64,000 nucleotides of DNA from Neolentinus lepideus HHB14362 ss-1 (taxonomy: Eukaryota; Basidiomycota; Agaricomycetes; Gloeophyllales; Gloeophyllaceae), in the NCBI GenBank assembly GCA_001632425.1, contig KV425588.1, positions 5,349 through 69,348 on the forward strand. The letters run 5' to 3'. Shown piece after piece: positions 10,465 to 21,444 of this stretch; positions within the stretch are counted from its first letter, which is position 1, and each line of letters begins with the position of its first letter. The translations under genes were made by a program, and so were the position numbers. The notes beneath the pieces were generated by a model. The model made no database searches and had not been told where the DNA came from. It was given only the letters and a program-made list of their open reading frames with translations.

Positions 10465-12582
10465 TTACAGCCACTCAACGGTCTGGACGATTGAAGATAA
10501 GCGTGGCTCTTGATGCAACAATGAAGGACGTACAGCGGGTGGTTTTGAAGATATGTCATATGTGACGCGGTTGATACCAGCCACCTCGTTCGTAATACGA
10601 GACGATATGCGTCTCAACACGTCGGCGGGGAATACGAACCTGTAGAAGAGTCTATGATCATCATTTGCACTTCTTACGACCTTCTCAGTCATTTACCAGT
10701 CTGCTGTCATGAAATCCTCCGACTGCACAGCTCGGAGAGCAATGACTTGCTCATACGTTCGCTTGTCGCCCATGACCCCGACAGCCTTGATGGGCAGCAG
10801 CACTGCGAACGCCTGGCTGATCTGGTTGTATAGCCCAGCGTTGCGGATCTCCTCGATGTAGATGTTGTCTGCCTGCTGCAGGATCTTCACTTGTTCGCGC
10901 GTCACAGGTCCAAGTATGCGGATCGCTAAGCCGGGACCTGGGAAGGGGTGGCGCTGGACGAGCGGCTCCGGGATTCCGAGGAGGCGACCGAGGGCACGGA
11001 CTTCGTCTTCGGTAGCACATTAGGCTTAGGAGGTGATCCGTTCACGGGAGGCAAGGAGACAGACAGACCTTTGAACAGTTCTCGGAGAGGCTCGATCAAC
11101 TTGAGCTTCATATCCTTGAGCAAGCCACCAACGTTGTGGTGTGTCTTGATAGTCGCACTGGGACCCTTGAAGCTAATGCTCTCAATAACATCGGGGTAGA
11201 GCGTTCCCTGCAGGAGCCACTCGATCTTGCCCTTCTTCTCAGTTGATGCGGCCAGCTCTTCCTCCTTCTCCGCCTCGGCCTCGATCTTGGTCGCCTGCTC
11301 CTCAAAGACGTTGATGAACGTGTTTCCGATGATCTTGCGCTTCTGCTCGGGGTCCTCGACGCCGGCTAGGCGGGAGAGGAAGAGCTCGGAGGCGTCAACG
11401 ACGGTGAGATTCACGCCGAGGTCTTTGTTAAGCATCTCGTTAACTTGCTGGGCTTCGTTCAGGCGCAGGACACCGTTGTCAACCATGATGGCGTGGAATC
11501 TGGACGGGTGGTAATCAAGCTGGTACTCGTAAACTGCATATTAAGTGGTCGTACCTTTCGCCAATGGCTTCGTGCATGAGCTTGGCCGCAACAGAACTGT
11601 CGACACCACCGCTGACAGCGCCGATTACACGTCCTTTTGGACCGCAGACCTCTCTTATCCGAGCGATCTCCTTCCCGATAAATTCTTCCTAATAAAGTTG
11701 TAAGACACGGTATATCAGTCCGAGAAAGATGTATACTTGCCATCGTCCAGTTGGTTCTGCATCCGCAGATATTCAGGACAAACCGTCCAATAACCTCCTT
11801 ACCCCTCGGCGAGTGGGACACTTCAGGATGGAACTGGATGCCATAGAAAGGCTTTGAGTTGTGGGCAATAGCAGCGTACGGCGCCGTCTTAGTACGACCA
11901 ATGATGTGGAAGTTTGCAGGCAGTTCTGAGAGTTGATCGCCATGCGACATCCACACCTACCATGTACTTAGTATTGTAGACCGTTTCGAAGTCATTGCGA
12001 CGCACCTCCATCTCCTCGCCAAGACCATCGAAAAGCGCGTCTACAGAACTGTTGCTCCCGTTTATCTTGCTAACTTGCACTTTTGCAAAACCGTATTCGC
12101 GATGGTCACATTGGGCGACCTTGCCTTCCATCTTCCATGCCATTTCCTATTGAGCTGAGATTAAAATGGATCGCATCCTTGATACGAAGCCTCCCTAACG
12201 AACTTGCAGTCCATAGCAAATACCTAGGACTGGCACGTCCATCTCGAAGACCTCAGGATCGACATGAGGTGCATCGGAGTCGTATACCGAGTATGGAGAT
12301 CCGGAAAGGATTATTCCTAGCGCGATCGACGAGTTCAGACTCTCTGAGGCCGCAAACACTGAGGGGTCATACCTTTAGGTTTCCACCTTAAATCCTTGAT
12401 TCTCTGAGTGCATGGCATCAACTCCGCGTATACGTTCAGTTCACGACATCTCCGGGTGATCAGATGGCTGTACTGCAAGGAACTGTTAGAAATGACTCCA
12501 CTTGCAATCCGTTCGGAAATATGACCTGTGATCCAAAGTCAAGAATAAGAATTGTATCGAATTGGTCGTGGATTTCCGCCAT
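10465..12582 (-). CDS. GUA1: GMP synthase (glutamine-hydrolysing)
   Basis: Ten exons (12582-12526, 12472-12373, 12316-12204, 12146-12006, 11956-11741, 11688-11555, 11499-11069, 11006-10697, 10639-10534, 10482-10465) give 541 residues. The enzyme converts XMP, glutamine and ATP to GMP in the cytosol. The amidotransferase half shows LDFGSQ, the nucleophile Cys in GICYGLQ, and the His/Glu pair in FHPEVSHS. The synthetase half has the ATP pyrophosphatase P-loop SGGVDSS and the dimerisation end ISSKPPATVEWL. The intron after 11741 starts GCAAGT, a GC-AG intron; only this joint gives the family sequence [12 protein letters not shown]. The start [19 protein letters not shown] fits the normal N-terminus. 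The 167 bp to the next gene form a shared divergent promoter. Confidence 0.97.
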
Positions 12583-12749
12583 TTGCTTTAGAGAACACAG
12601 GAGGAGAAGCTGTTGTGTCTTGTGAAGACTTACGCGAAAATAGATCTGTAGATTGACTTTCCCACAGCACAGCCGACGGTATTTGGATGCTCGTATAAAC
12701 GCCGTCGATCAATTGCCCGAATACTCCTTTCATCGACCTCGACGATGCG

Positions 12750-15700
12750 ATGGAAGCAACTGCTGCAGTCGCGCAAGACCGCAATGCTCAGATCCTTGAT
12801 GCTTTACACGAGAAGCTGAAAGTGGACGTCGTGGAATCATTTTCAGCTGCGTGCCATAAACTAGCACGTTGGCTCAAAGATCCTCGAGCGTACTATAAGG
12901 CCGCGAGACCGAAGGTAAGTTGCTCCTGTAGTCAAGTGAACGCGGCAAACTGCTGCAGGGAGAACTGAGCCTTGGTGGACGTGTGCTGTACATGCGAGGG
13001 GTCCTTGAAACGCTGCGGGTAGGGCATAGTGTTCACCAGACAGCCGTCTGCGGTTCAGCGACCGCATCTGGCCATCCATGCGTTAATTAATTCGTGACAT
13101 ACGTGTTAATTTGATCTCATACTTGCCAGTGTTTTTCCTCTGACGCATCGTAAGCACAGATAGTCCAACTTCTAGAAACCGCTTCGTCTACAGCACAGAA
13201 ACATCCTGCGATAGAGGTCGTTCAGTCGCATGGGCAGCCTTCCAGATGGTCAGTAGGACTTCAAAGTCTAGTGCAAGCTGTCCACAATAATATCGAGCTG
13301 TTTGTGGAGCCCGAGCTGCAAAGTATGGCGCTCCCCATTTTCATTGAGATCTTTCTTGATCTAGACCATGATAGGTCGGCTAATACAACTTTTTGGGCCG
13401 GAGCTATCGAGTAGGCCATTAGCGTCAGCGCACGATCTGTACGGCTCTACTCCAGCAGTTCCGTACACCTATGCACACGGACAGCCGCTGTATCATCCAG
13501 GAACAACGACAGCCACGCCAACCAATGTTTACCCAAGACCATCTAATCAATTCGTGCTGGCGTCTGTCGGAACGACAACGATGCACCATCAGTTGATGAA
13601 TGTGAGTAGGAGCACACCCACTCAAGTTTCTCCTCCTGCTCCTGGGCCTGTCGCGACTTCTTCCAAGCCAACGTCCCCCGTAACGACCACGACGACCCAA
13701 TCTCCCGTCGCACCTACCAAATCTCATGGAAAGTCTGAGCAACGCCCCGCTAAACGCGCAAAGACGATGGAAGAGCTCGCGCAGCTGGACATCGAGTACT
13801 ACACCAAAACCCTGAAACAGAGCTCGGTGGCTCCCGGATCTACGAGTGCCGCCGATGCCCAAGAGTCTCAAGCTCGAGCACCCCGAGGCAACTCCCCCTC
13901 GGTGGGTAGCCGGCAGGTGTCTCCGTCGACTTCACGACAGCTGAGTCCGCGGAAGAGTGCGAGGATGGGCACGCGATCAAGGGGACCTCCGAAGGCTAGA
14001 ACGCTTTCCACGGCTTTTAATGAGGCACCGGCTACAGGCCCGACGAATGAACCCGCGATTGCGACGCCTGTTATTGCGGCCAACGATGCACCTGCTATTA
14101 CAAACGGGACTGTGGCCAAAGATTCCGCTGGGAACGAACAGTCGAAGGATTGGAGCATGACTTCTTTGGACGATATGATCGATTATACAGGTGGATTCGT
14201 AGAGGAGCCTGAGCCGACGCGCACGGAAACGGAGACGGCTCCAGTAGGGTTGCCCGCTGAAGCCTCGCTTCCGTCCAGGGATGTGCAGATACCATCTGGA
14301 GTGACACAAAAGCAGGAGTCAGTTGATTCTGCACCGACGGAGACTGCTGGTGATGAAAATATGGACAATATCAACATTTCGGATAATACTGAGACCACTG
14401 TCTCCGAGCCCGCGGATCCTATTTTCGGACAAGGCGACCCCAGTGAAACTACAGTACCTTCGTTAGGCACACCAACTGCTGGTGCAGTTCTAGGTGAACA
14501 AGCAACAACTGGGACACAGGTCCAAAACACTTCAGCCGATGTTGTTCCGGGTTCTGCTGAGCATGATCAGGCTGCCAGCAAAACTTCCGGTCAAACAGCG
14601 GTACCAGAACCACCGTCAAAACCTTTGGCCGGGGTCGCCAACGAGGAGTCCCGCCCTGCAATGACGACCGAACTAGAAGCACAAATGGATTCTTCGCCAG
14701 CTCTGACAGACCCATCTTCGGATGATGGCTCCAGAGAACCATCCTGGGCTATAGTCAAGTGGCTTCGGTCACCTGTGACTCCGCATGAGTCTCAGCATGA
14801 TGGGGCACCTAACGAAAGAGCTACTGTAACTGTGTCTGATATCCGGGTGGATGCGGCGGTGGCAGTACAGGCTGATGGCGAGGGTACGATACAGCCCCCG
14901 CCACCAGCTCCGTCTACCAAGCTCCCTCCTGCTGCAGCGCTTCCAGGTACAAGTGCTACCGAGGATAGGGTCCCGAAGTTGGGAGATGAACCTCGTTTGG
15001 CGGATACTACTGTGGGAGAGGATTCGGAGGCTCCTGAACCTGGCCACTTCTCATCTGCTGGCCTAGAGACAAAGATACACACAGCCGTCGACGAATGTGT
15101 GGGGGTCGTTGCAGCGAGTGACGAACCACGAGAGGTTACTGAGGATACTAAACACGGCAGCCAAACTTTGACCCAGGCAGATGAGCCCGCCGCACAGACT
15201 GAACCTGACCCTGTAGCCCTTGAGCGCAGACAACATGCACAAAGTGTCAAGGGACTGCAAGACGTCGCGACAGAGGACGTCGAGATGGCTGACGGGATTG
15301 GCGCTGGCCTGACCCAAATGTCGCCCCAAGACGAAACGGAGGCAACTCGTTCTCGTTCCAATACTGTATCGACTGCAATGGAACCTGTAGAGCTGGTTCC
15401 TGTGACCAGTGAATCACCAGGGCCTCTAACCAGGGACGTGGAAATGGCTGAAGAAGTTAGGAGTGATTTAATTGAGGTCCAGCCAACGGTTGAAGGCTCG
15501 GTCGTCGGTGATGTACACTCTACTTATGAAGCGGCACTCATAGAGGGAGATTCACATCATGAAGCTCAAGACGTGGTGATGGCGGAGGTGACGTCCGTTC
15601 ATCCGGCTCAAGAAGAAGGGTCTCCGCAGGCCAGTGACATCCGCCCCTCAACCACTATCCCTTCGCCAGCTGTCGAGCAAACACTCGATATTCTACCAAT

Positions 15701-16656
15701 TCTACCCTCAACGCCGGATGTTGCAGGGGGGTATCCAAACCTTACTATCTATGCTAGAACAGCGTCACAGCCTGTCAGTGCCCAGACAGCGATTGCTGAC
15801 GATGCCCACTCTTCCGAGATCAAAATGCCCAACGCAACGCTATACATACAGCACGACCGACCAGTTAGCATTACGGATGAGAAGCCGCAAGAACGAGCCT
15901 TAGATTCTGCGTCGGATGTTGCTCAACGTGGGACTGATGCCGCTATCGGCACTGCATCTCAGACAATGTCGTCGCTGCCGGAACTTAGGCATTACACGAC
16001 GTTGTACACTATGAAGTGCCTATCTGGGCCTCGGCAGCACGAGCACGTCCTAGAATTCGCGTTGAATGCTGAGCAGTACGCCCTGGTTCACCAGTGGTCC
16101 AATCGAAGGTCTGAATCAGATGGGCGGTACGTGACGCCGTACTGTTACACGCTATCTCTGATTTGTTGTTGTAGCTTCGAGAATGGATTTTGTGTTAGCT
16201 TGGCGTGTTATCGCTCAGGAGACGTCCTGTCGATTATTGGCGACTCGACGAAACGTCCCAGATCGGAATGGCCTTCCACGGGAACCATGTGGACCGTGAT
16301 CAATGAAAACCAGCAGCGTGGCTTGTATCTTGTGCCCCCATTCTATGTGAGTAGTCTAGCATGATGATAATTCGAATACCTGACGTCTCCACTCGCCATA
16401 GATTGATGAAGACGGTTTCGTGGACGTCTCCCCGTATATTAAGGAAGGCAATAACAAGATACAAATATTCTACGGTGGTTATATATCGGATTATACGGTT
16501 GTCCTGCAGACCCATTCTCCGACGTCTGCGCAGATCCAGTCTGAGAAGAAACATCGGAAAAGAGAGCAGGACAGGGCAGCTTTCCTCAAGAAATTGGCAG
16601 AGCCGATTACCTTGCCGAAGTTTAATTGGGATACCGGGATCTTCTCCCCCATTTGA
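12750..16656 (+). CDS. Large disordered protein with C-terminal PINIT-like domain
   Basis: Six exons (12750-12914, 12959-13081, 13160-13374, 13415-16126, 16175-16346, 16402-16656) join in frame to give 1213 residues. A helical N-terminal region of about 165 residues is followed by some 800 residues of low complexity rich in Ser, Thr, Pro, Glu and Ala, with basic patches such as KRAKTMEEL. The folded C-terminus (about 1010-1213) contains GFCVSLACY, then VDVSPYIKEGNNKIQIFYGG, then a charged helix. The segment 'DVSPYI..G.N.I.I' followed by 'SDYTVVL' resembles the PINIT domain of PIAS/Siz SUMO ligases, but no SP-RING follows. A second gene at 32347-35284 has the same C-terminal arrangement. Its function is unknown; a nuclear adaptor role is only an inference. 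Confidence 0.8.
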
Positions 16657-17017
16657 CAGTGAATTTCTTGCATACCAGGTAATCTAGTAGTATAACACAT
16701 GTGTATAATTATTGCTTTTGTTCCACCGTGCAAGAATGCTATATCGTATCGTTCCATCGTCAAATCAGATGGATACTGTCGATTAAAGAGAGTGGATTCT
16801 GAGATCGTGAGATTGCAGGAGCTTCGAGGCCCTAAGTGAGAACAAGACCGACGCGTAACTTCGGAGGACGTGACAAATTGTGTACTCGCGTCCGTGACTG
16901 TGACCGAGCGTGTTCTCATTCGCGTCTACTTAGAAATCCGCCACATCGGCTGTCCGAAAGACTACTACCTACAACTATACTTTACCTAGGTTCAAAATCA
17001 TAATCAAGCCTATTGAC
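16657..17017. other. Intergenic spacer
   Basis: This 361-bp spacer runs between the stop of the PINIT-like gene and the start of the polymerase subunit gene. It must contain the 3' end of one and the promoter of the other. I see no TATA box, RNA gene or repeat. Confidence 0.6.
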
Positions 17018-19119
17018 ATGACCTCGCAAGTGGTCCTTGACTATCTCACCAAGAATGTAGTGATATCGAAGGGCGTGGTACGTTGCAGTATGGATCTATT
17101 TCAATGTAGGAGTGCTGATGCTGGGCCTCTAGGTTACATTTCGTTCTCTATCCAGAGATCTCAATATTCATGTTTCTACTGCGAAGAAGTCATACGCACT
17201 CTTTGCTAGTGGAGGGTTGCAAGCTGACGGTTTATCTCCAGGGAACTTGCAATATTCCATAAAGCATCGCAAGACTCAAACAAACCTATCCATGCTACGT
17301 ACATTGTGACTGGAGAGATTGAGCTAGTTCTCCTTTCTTCAAGCCAAGATGAAAGTGGAATGGACGTTGACTACGAGGATGGATCAACATACGATGGTCT
17401 GGTACAGCAAACGAAGGTGGTCTTAGTCGGGGAAAAGGATTTGGAAAGTAAGTCGTTTGATCATCACTGTTGTACGTCGTGCATTACCTAGTAATGTCAG
17501 AGACGAAGTCACAATTTTCTCGAATTTTCTCTGTGTATGTCTATAGTCTCTCGCCGGCACGTTTACGGGTACGCAGTGTCTCTTTGACAGCTTGATATTC
17601 ATGGGGTCCTTCTGAACCAATATATTAGGATTCTGCTTTCGTCTGTGAGCCCACCGAGAGACTCCGGCAATTAGACGCGAACAGAGGTCCCGAATTCGCT
17701 GTCGCTCTGGGCAAGATTGTCGGTGCCGACGTTCAGGTAACTGGTCGTTTTACTCCAGTAGATATTCACATATGAGTCTGAAACACTATTCTTTTAGAAG
17801 GAGACTAAAGTGAAAACGACCGCTGCCTCCACATCAACGCTGAAAAAGCCGGCAACGGCGCCTGAACCTACCGTGATCGCCAAACCTGTCGAGCCGAAGC
17901 CCAAGGAAGCCAAAGAACCTGAAAAGATCTCGAAAGATAAGAAGAAAGAGCCAGAGAGAAAGATAGAAGAAGTTAGACCGAATGCAGAGAAGGATAAACC
18001 AAAGGCAAATGCGAAGAGCGTATCGGACTGGATGAAGTCGCAGCCTAAGGAGAACAAGAAAGCCGAGGCAAACCCTGCCAGAACGAAGACTCGGGCATCA
18101 GAAGTAAAGGTAAAGGCGGAAGACAGGGACGTGGCAATGGAAGAGCCTAAGGTGCCTGTGAAGGTGACCACGAATGTCCGCTCTTCTGAATCCCATTGAC
18201 CAGATCTTGCTCTCTCAGAGAGGCGTCAAGCGCAAATCAACAGTTGGCACGGCCGAATCTGACTCCGAAGAAAAAGCGTTCACCGCCAAATCCACCCCTG
18301 TACCCCCGTCCCAACCACTATCTGCGTCAGGTGCATCTGTGAAGGTGAAGAAAGGCGTGCTGCTATCAGATGATGAGGAAGAGAATGTATCAAAGTCTGC
18401 TAAAAGCAAGGTCAAGGCAAACGCGAAGGTCAAGGCTCAAGCTGCGAGATCGGACACGGAAGTCGAGAGGAGTCTCAAGGCGATGATGGACATCGATGAT
18501 GGTGCGCTCTAGTACGGAAATCCAGCGAAACCATCCCTGGCTGATAAACGTTGGATGCAGATCAAGTCATCAGAGCTTCCAAGACGCGTTCAGCGCAAGA
18601 CGAAGATGTCGACATGGCTGAGCCCGAACCTGAACCTGAACCAGAGGCTGAGGAAGCAGAAATCAAAGAACCCGAACTGACCAAATCCAAGCCACGCAAG
18701 AAGAAGGAGAAGAAGGAAGTTCCCGTAGGCCGTAATGGGCTGAAGAAGAAGCGCGTCGTCAAAAGCAGGACCAAGTTCGACGAAAAGGGGTACATGGGTG
18801 CGTGCCGTCCCGTCCGGGCTGCGTCCCTGATGTCGTATCTGATTGCATATGCTATTTAGTCACTGAGGACTACTCTGAATACGAATCAGTCGATGAAGAA
18901 GAGATCGAGGCCGAGCCTGTGAAACCGAAGCGCAAGTCTAAAGCCAAGGCTGTCATTGAGGAGGCCTCGGAGACAGAGGGTAAGATAAAAGCCAAACGGT
19001 CGATCGAAGGTACCGGCGGAGGGTCAAAGTCGACCGGGACTAAATCAGCGACGGGTGGAAAAAAGGCGGGGGGGCAACGGGAGTTAGCGAGTTTCTTCCA
19101 AGCGAAGTCGAAGAAATGA
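17018..19119 (+). CDS. CDC27: DNA polymerase delta subunit 3 (Cdc27/POLD3)
   Basis: Nine exons (17018-17077, 17133-17188, 17242-17447, 17492-17568, 17629-17736, 17798-18163, 18219-18501, 18561-18797, 18860-19119) give 550 residues. The N-terminal winged-helix part carries the family signature VTFRSLSRDLNIHVSTAKKEL and then IHATYIVTGE. The remainder is a long Lys/Glu/Pro-rich tail, as in other Cdc27 proteins, with FDEKGYMVTEDYSEYESVDEEE. At the extreme C-terminus QRELASFF matches the PCNA-interacting PIP box (QxxLxxFF), followed by basic residues. The subunit bridges the polymerase delta catalytic complex and PCNA during lagging-strand synthesis. The first five exons are very short, which is why simple frame scans break this gene up. 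Confidence 0.93.
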
Positions 19120-19177
19120 TTCTGTTGTAGTTACAGTCGAATGATTTGTACCATTGCGATCGCTGGCAAACCTGTCG

Positions 19178-19184
19178 AAAAAAA
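19178..19184 (-). terminator. Pol III terminator of tRNA-Val
   Basis: On the minus strand a run of T immediately follows the mature tRNA 3' end, the standard RNA polymerase III stop signal. Confidence 0.7.
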
Positions 19185-19186
19185 TT

Positions 19187-19299
19187 TGTCTCGACCCAGG
19201 ATCGAACTGGGAACCTTTCGTGCACAAGACGTTACATCCAGGCCGTTGCGAACACTAGGCTTTGTGAGACGAAAATCATAACCATTAGACCATCGAGAC
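19187..19299 (-). tRNA. tRNA-Val(CAC): tRNA-Val (anticodon CAC) with intron
   Basis: The minus strand folds as a complete tRNA. It has a seven-pair acceptor GTCTCGA/TCGAGAC, discriminator A (19187), a D arm with GTCTAATGGTTATGAT, an anticodon stem TTCGT/ACGAA and a T arm CCCAG-TTCGATC-CTGGG. The anticodon loop reads CTCACA plus C, giving anticodon CAC. A 40-nt intron occupies 19223-19262, one base 3' of the anticodon. Its ends can pair with the loop (CACAAAG with CTTGTG), as needed for tRNA splicing endonuclease. A T run follows the 3' end as pol III terminator. The D and T arms resemble yeast tRNA-Val. Confidence 0.9.
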
Positions 19300-19971
19300 G
19301 ATACACGCTGCCAAAGCATTTTAGATAAGGCCTGGCCTTCCGACACTTGTGAGTAATGGAACAAATTTACTATAAGGCATAAACAGAAAAATTCCGGATA
19401 TCACAGATACCTCGGGGTTGGTGTAACACGGGGAGAATGACAGGTGAGCTTGAAGGTAGAAACAACTCGGTCCATAGTACAGGCAAACCATGGCCTTGTG
19501 CAAACAGTCCTCTAGTGCAACGGGGCGTGCTAATTCCAGTGTAGAATCTTTGATGTAGTTGGACGGTGGTTCTCCACCATGATGTATACGGGCTTGCTCG
19601 TGAGGGGCAGGTTGTATGCAGCGCGGCCTGAGCAAGGATGCATTCGACCAGCTCGAATGAAGGGCACTCCATATACCCTACGGAGAGACCTATGTTTGTT
19701 CTAGGAGTGAGTGGCCAGGAATCCAATCGCGTTCGACAGGTGATCTTGTGTGCAAGACTAATTATACTTCCTGTGGCTGGACAAAGCTTGCGGTAACGAA
19801 ACACAGATGGCAAATGCAATCAATTCGTGGGCCGCAGTGATCTTGCATGGGAGTATACACGGCACGGAGCTCAAGGTGACACCAGAGCGCATCATCGATA
19901 AGCAGAGAATCCCAAAGGGAAGAACCGGTGCTTCAATAATGAATAGATCAAGGCTGCGGCGCAGAGAATTG
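19300..19971. other. Intergenic region between tRNA-Val and the PrpF-like gene
   Basis: About 670 bp with several overlapping minus-strand open frames up to 149 codons. None has a recognisable domain, a signal peptide or consistent splice joints, so I do not call a gene. The region should contain the 3' UTR of the PrpF-like gene and the upstream flank of the tRNA. Confidence 0.5.
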
Positions 19972-21234
19972 CTACCACCATACCACACCCTTCATCAACC
20001 TCCTCCCAGTACGAACAACCTTCGCACTCCTCACCTCCCCCGCGGGCGTCATATCAGCACCAACGTTCACCGTCCCACCAGGATGGCGAATCGTCAGCAG
20101 CTCTTTCTCCGCACGTTCCCGCCTCGAATCCCGTACAATGTCGTAGGCGAGCGTCCCTTTTATCTTCGCGGCGACTCCAAGACACAGTCCCAGAGTCATC
20201 GGCACGGCTTTGTGCAGCACGCCCATAGAGTACGCATGCACGACGATATCTGCGCCAGCGTCGTCGAGCCTGGGCGGGGAGAGCACGGCGATTTTGGGCT
20301 GCGCCTGCGCGGAGGGGTCGAGACGCATGCGCTCGGCGCCGCGCTGTCTGATGTGTTCGATCAGGCTGGAGACGGACTTACTGTTGTGCTCGATCGCAGC
20401 GTCTGCGGCGATGCCGGCAGCCCTGCGCAGGTCATCGGAAGTGATGAACACAGTTGGGTTGGTCGCATCGACGAGCGACGCGGGTACGTTAGTGGCTTGT
20501 GCCGACTTGCAGGCGGTAATATCAATGGTGTCCGTGGGGTTGCCGGTGGGAAGTAGCTTCCCAGTCCTCGCCCCACCCGGGGAAACGAAATCCAGCGTTA
20601 TTTGCGACGCCTTTCCAGGAACACCGGCCACAGTAGCCTGTGGGAGGTCCAACACGGGAACGTGTCCATCTTCGGTGACAGGGAACGATGTGTCGATGCG
20701 CTTCCCGGTGTTCGTATTGAACGCGCGTATAGTGGCAATATGGTGGCCATCGTTCCCCTGCTGGACGAGCACGTCCGGCCCGCACATCCCTTCATCCAGC
20801 GCGAAGACGCCAATCATGCTGGAGAGGTTACCGCAATTCCCCGAATAATCGACGGTAGCGTCCCGGATTCCGATCTGTGCGAACGTGTACTCGACGTCGA
20901 TGTCCGCGCGAGGCTGTGCGGGATGGCCGACGACGCATATCTTGGAAAGGCTGGACACGCCGCCGCCCATCCCATTGAGCTGCCGCCCGTGCTCGGGGTC
21001 GGGCGAGCCCATTATACCGAGGAATATTCGGTCCCATTGTGATTCGTCGGCAGGGAGGTCGGATTTGTTCAAGTAGATACCTTTTGAGGTGCCTCCGCGC
21101 AGGAATGTTGCTGGAATGGGATTGCGCGGCTTGTAAGCATCACTTGAAACGGCGCGATCGCCTGTGCGTGTCAGGAGGCGGGCTGTCCGGTGCGATGTGC
21201 GACTGGACAAAAGCAGTTTCTGAACAATAGACAT
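19972..21234 (-). CDS. PrpF-family isomerase (DUF453; methylaconitate isomerase-like)
   Basis: A single uninterrupted exon of 420 residues from the ATG at 21234. The first 30 residues are basic and hydroxylated (MSIVQKLLLSSRTSHRTARL), which suggests a mitochondrial presequence. PrpF proteins have a diaminopimelate-epimerase fold and move the double bond of aconitate-type acids; in bacteria PrpF serves the 2-methylcitrate pathway. Family marks are RGGTSKG (46-52), the NCGN segment with a candidate catalytic Cys134, and IRHPGG near the C-terminus. In fungi the substrate is less certain. The lack of introns is unusual beside its neighbours, most of which are split into many exons, and could reflect a transferred or retroposed origin, but base composition does not stand out strongly. 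Confidence 0.9.
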   Translation of the reverse strand: MSIVQKLLLSSRTSHRTARLLTRTGDRAVSSDAYKPRNPIPATFLRGGTSKGIYLNKSDLPADESQWDRIFLGIMGSPDPEHGRQLNGMGGGVSSLSKICVVGHPAQPRADIDVEYTFAQIGIRDATVDYSGNCGNLSSMIGVFALDEGMCGPDVLVQQGNDGHHIATIRAFNTNTGKRIDTSFPVTEDGHVPVLDLPQATVAGVPGKASQITLDFVSPGGARTGKLLPTGNPTDTIDITACKSAQATNVPASLVDATNPTVFITSDDLRRAAGIAADAAIEHNSKSVSSLIEHIRQRGAERMRLDPSAQAQPKIAVLSPPRLDDAGADIVVHAYSMGVLHKAVPMTLGLCLGVAAKIKGTLAYDIVRDSRRERAEKELLTIRHPGGTVNVGADMTPAGEVRSAKVVRTGRRLMKGVVWW

Positions 21235-21444
21235 ACCGACAAGCACGGCGGCTGTTAACCGGTGACCTGCAGAAGCGCCGTATACAGCGAGCGTCTCAGG
21301 GAAAGTTCGGGAGGTGAACGTATCTAGAAATTCTTGATAGTACTCAGAATGAGATGTGAATGATCACATGTGCCAGACTTATCGCCGTTTCGCACCGGTA
21401 TCAAGTTCATAGGTACAACTCCACAAAAAGTACCTCTGCGTTGA

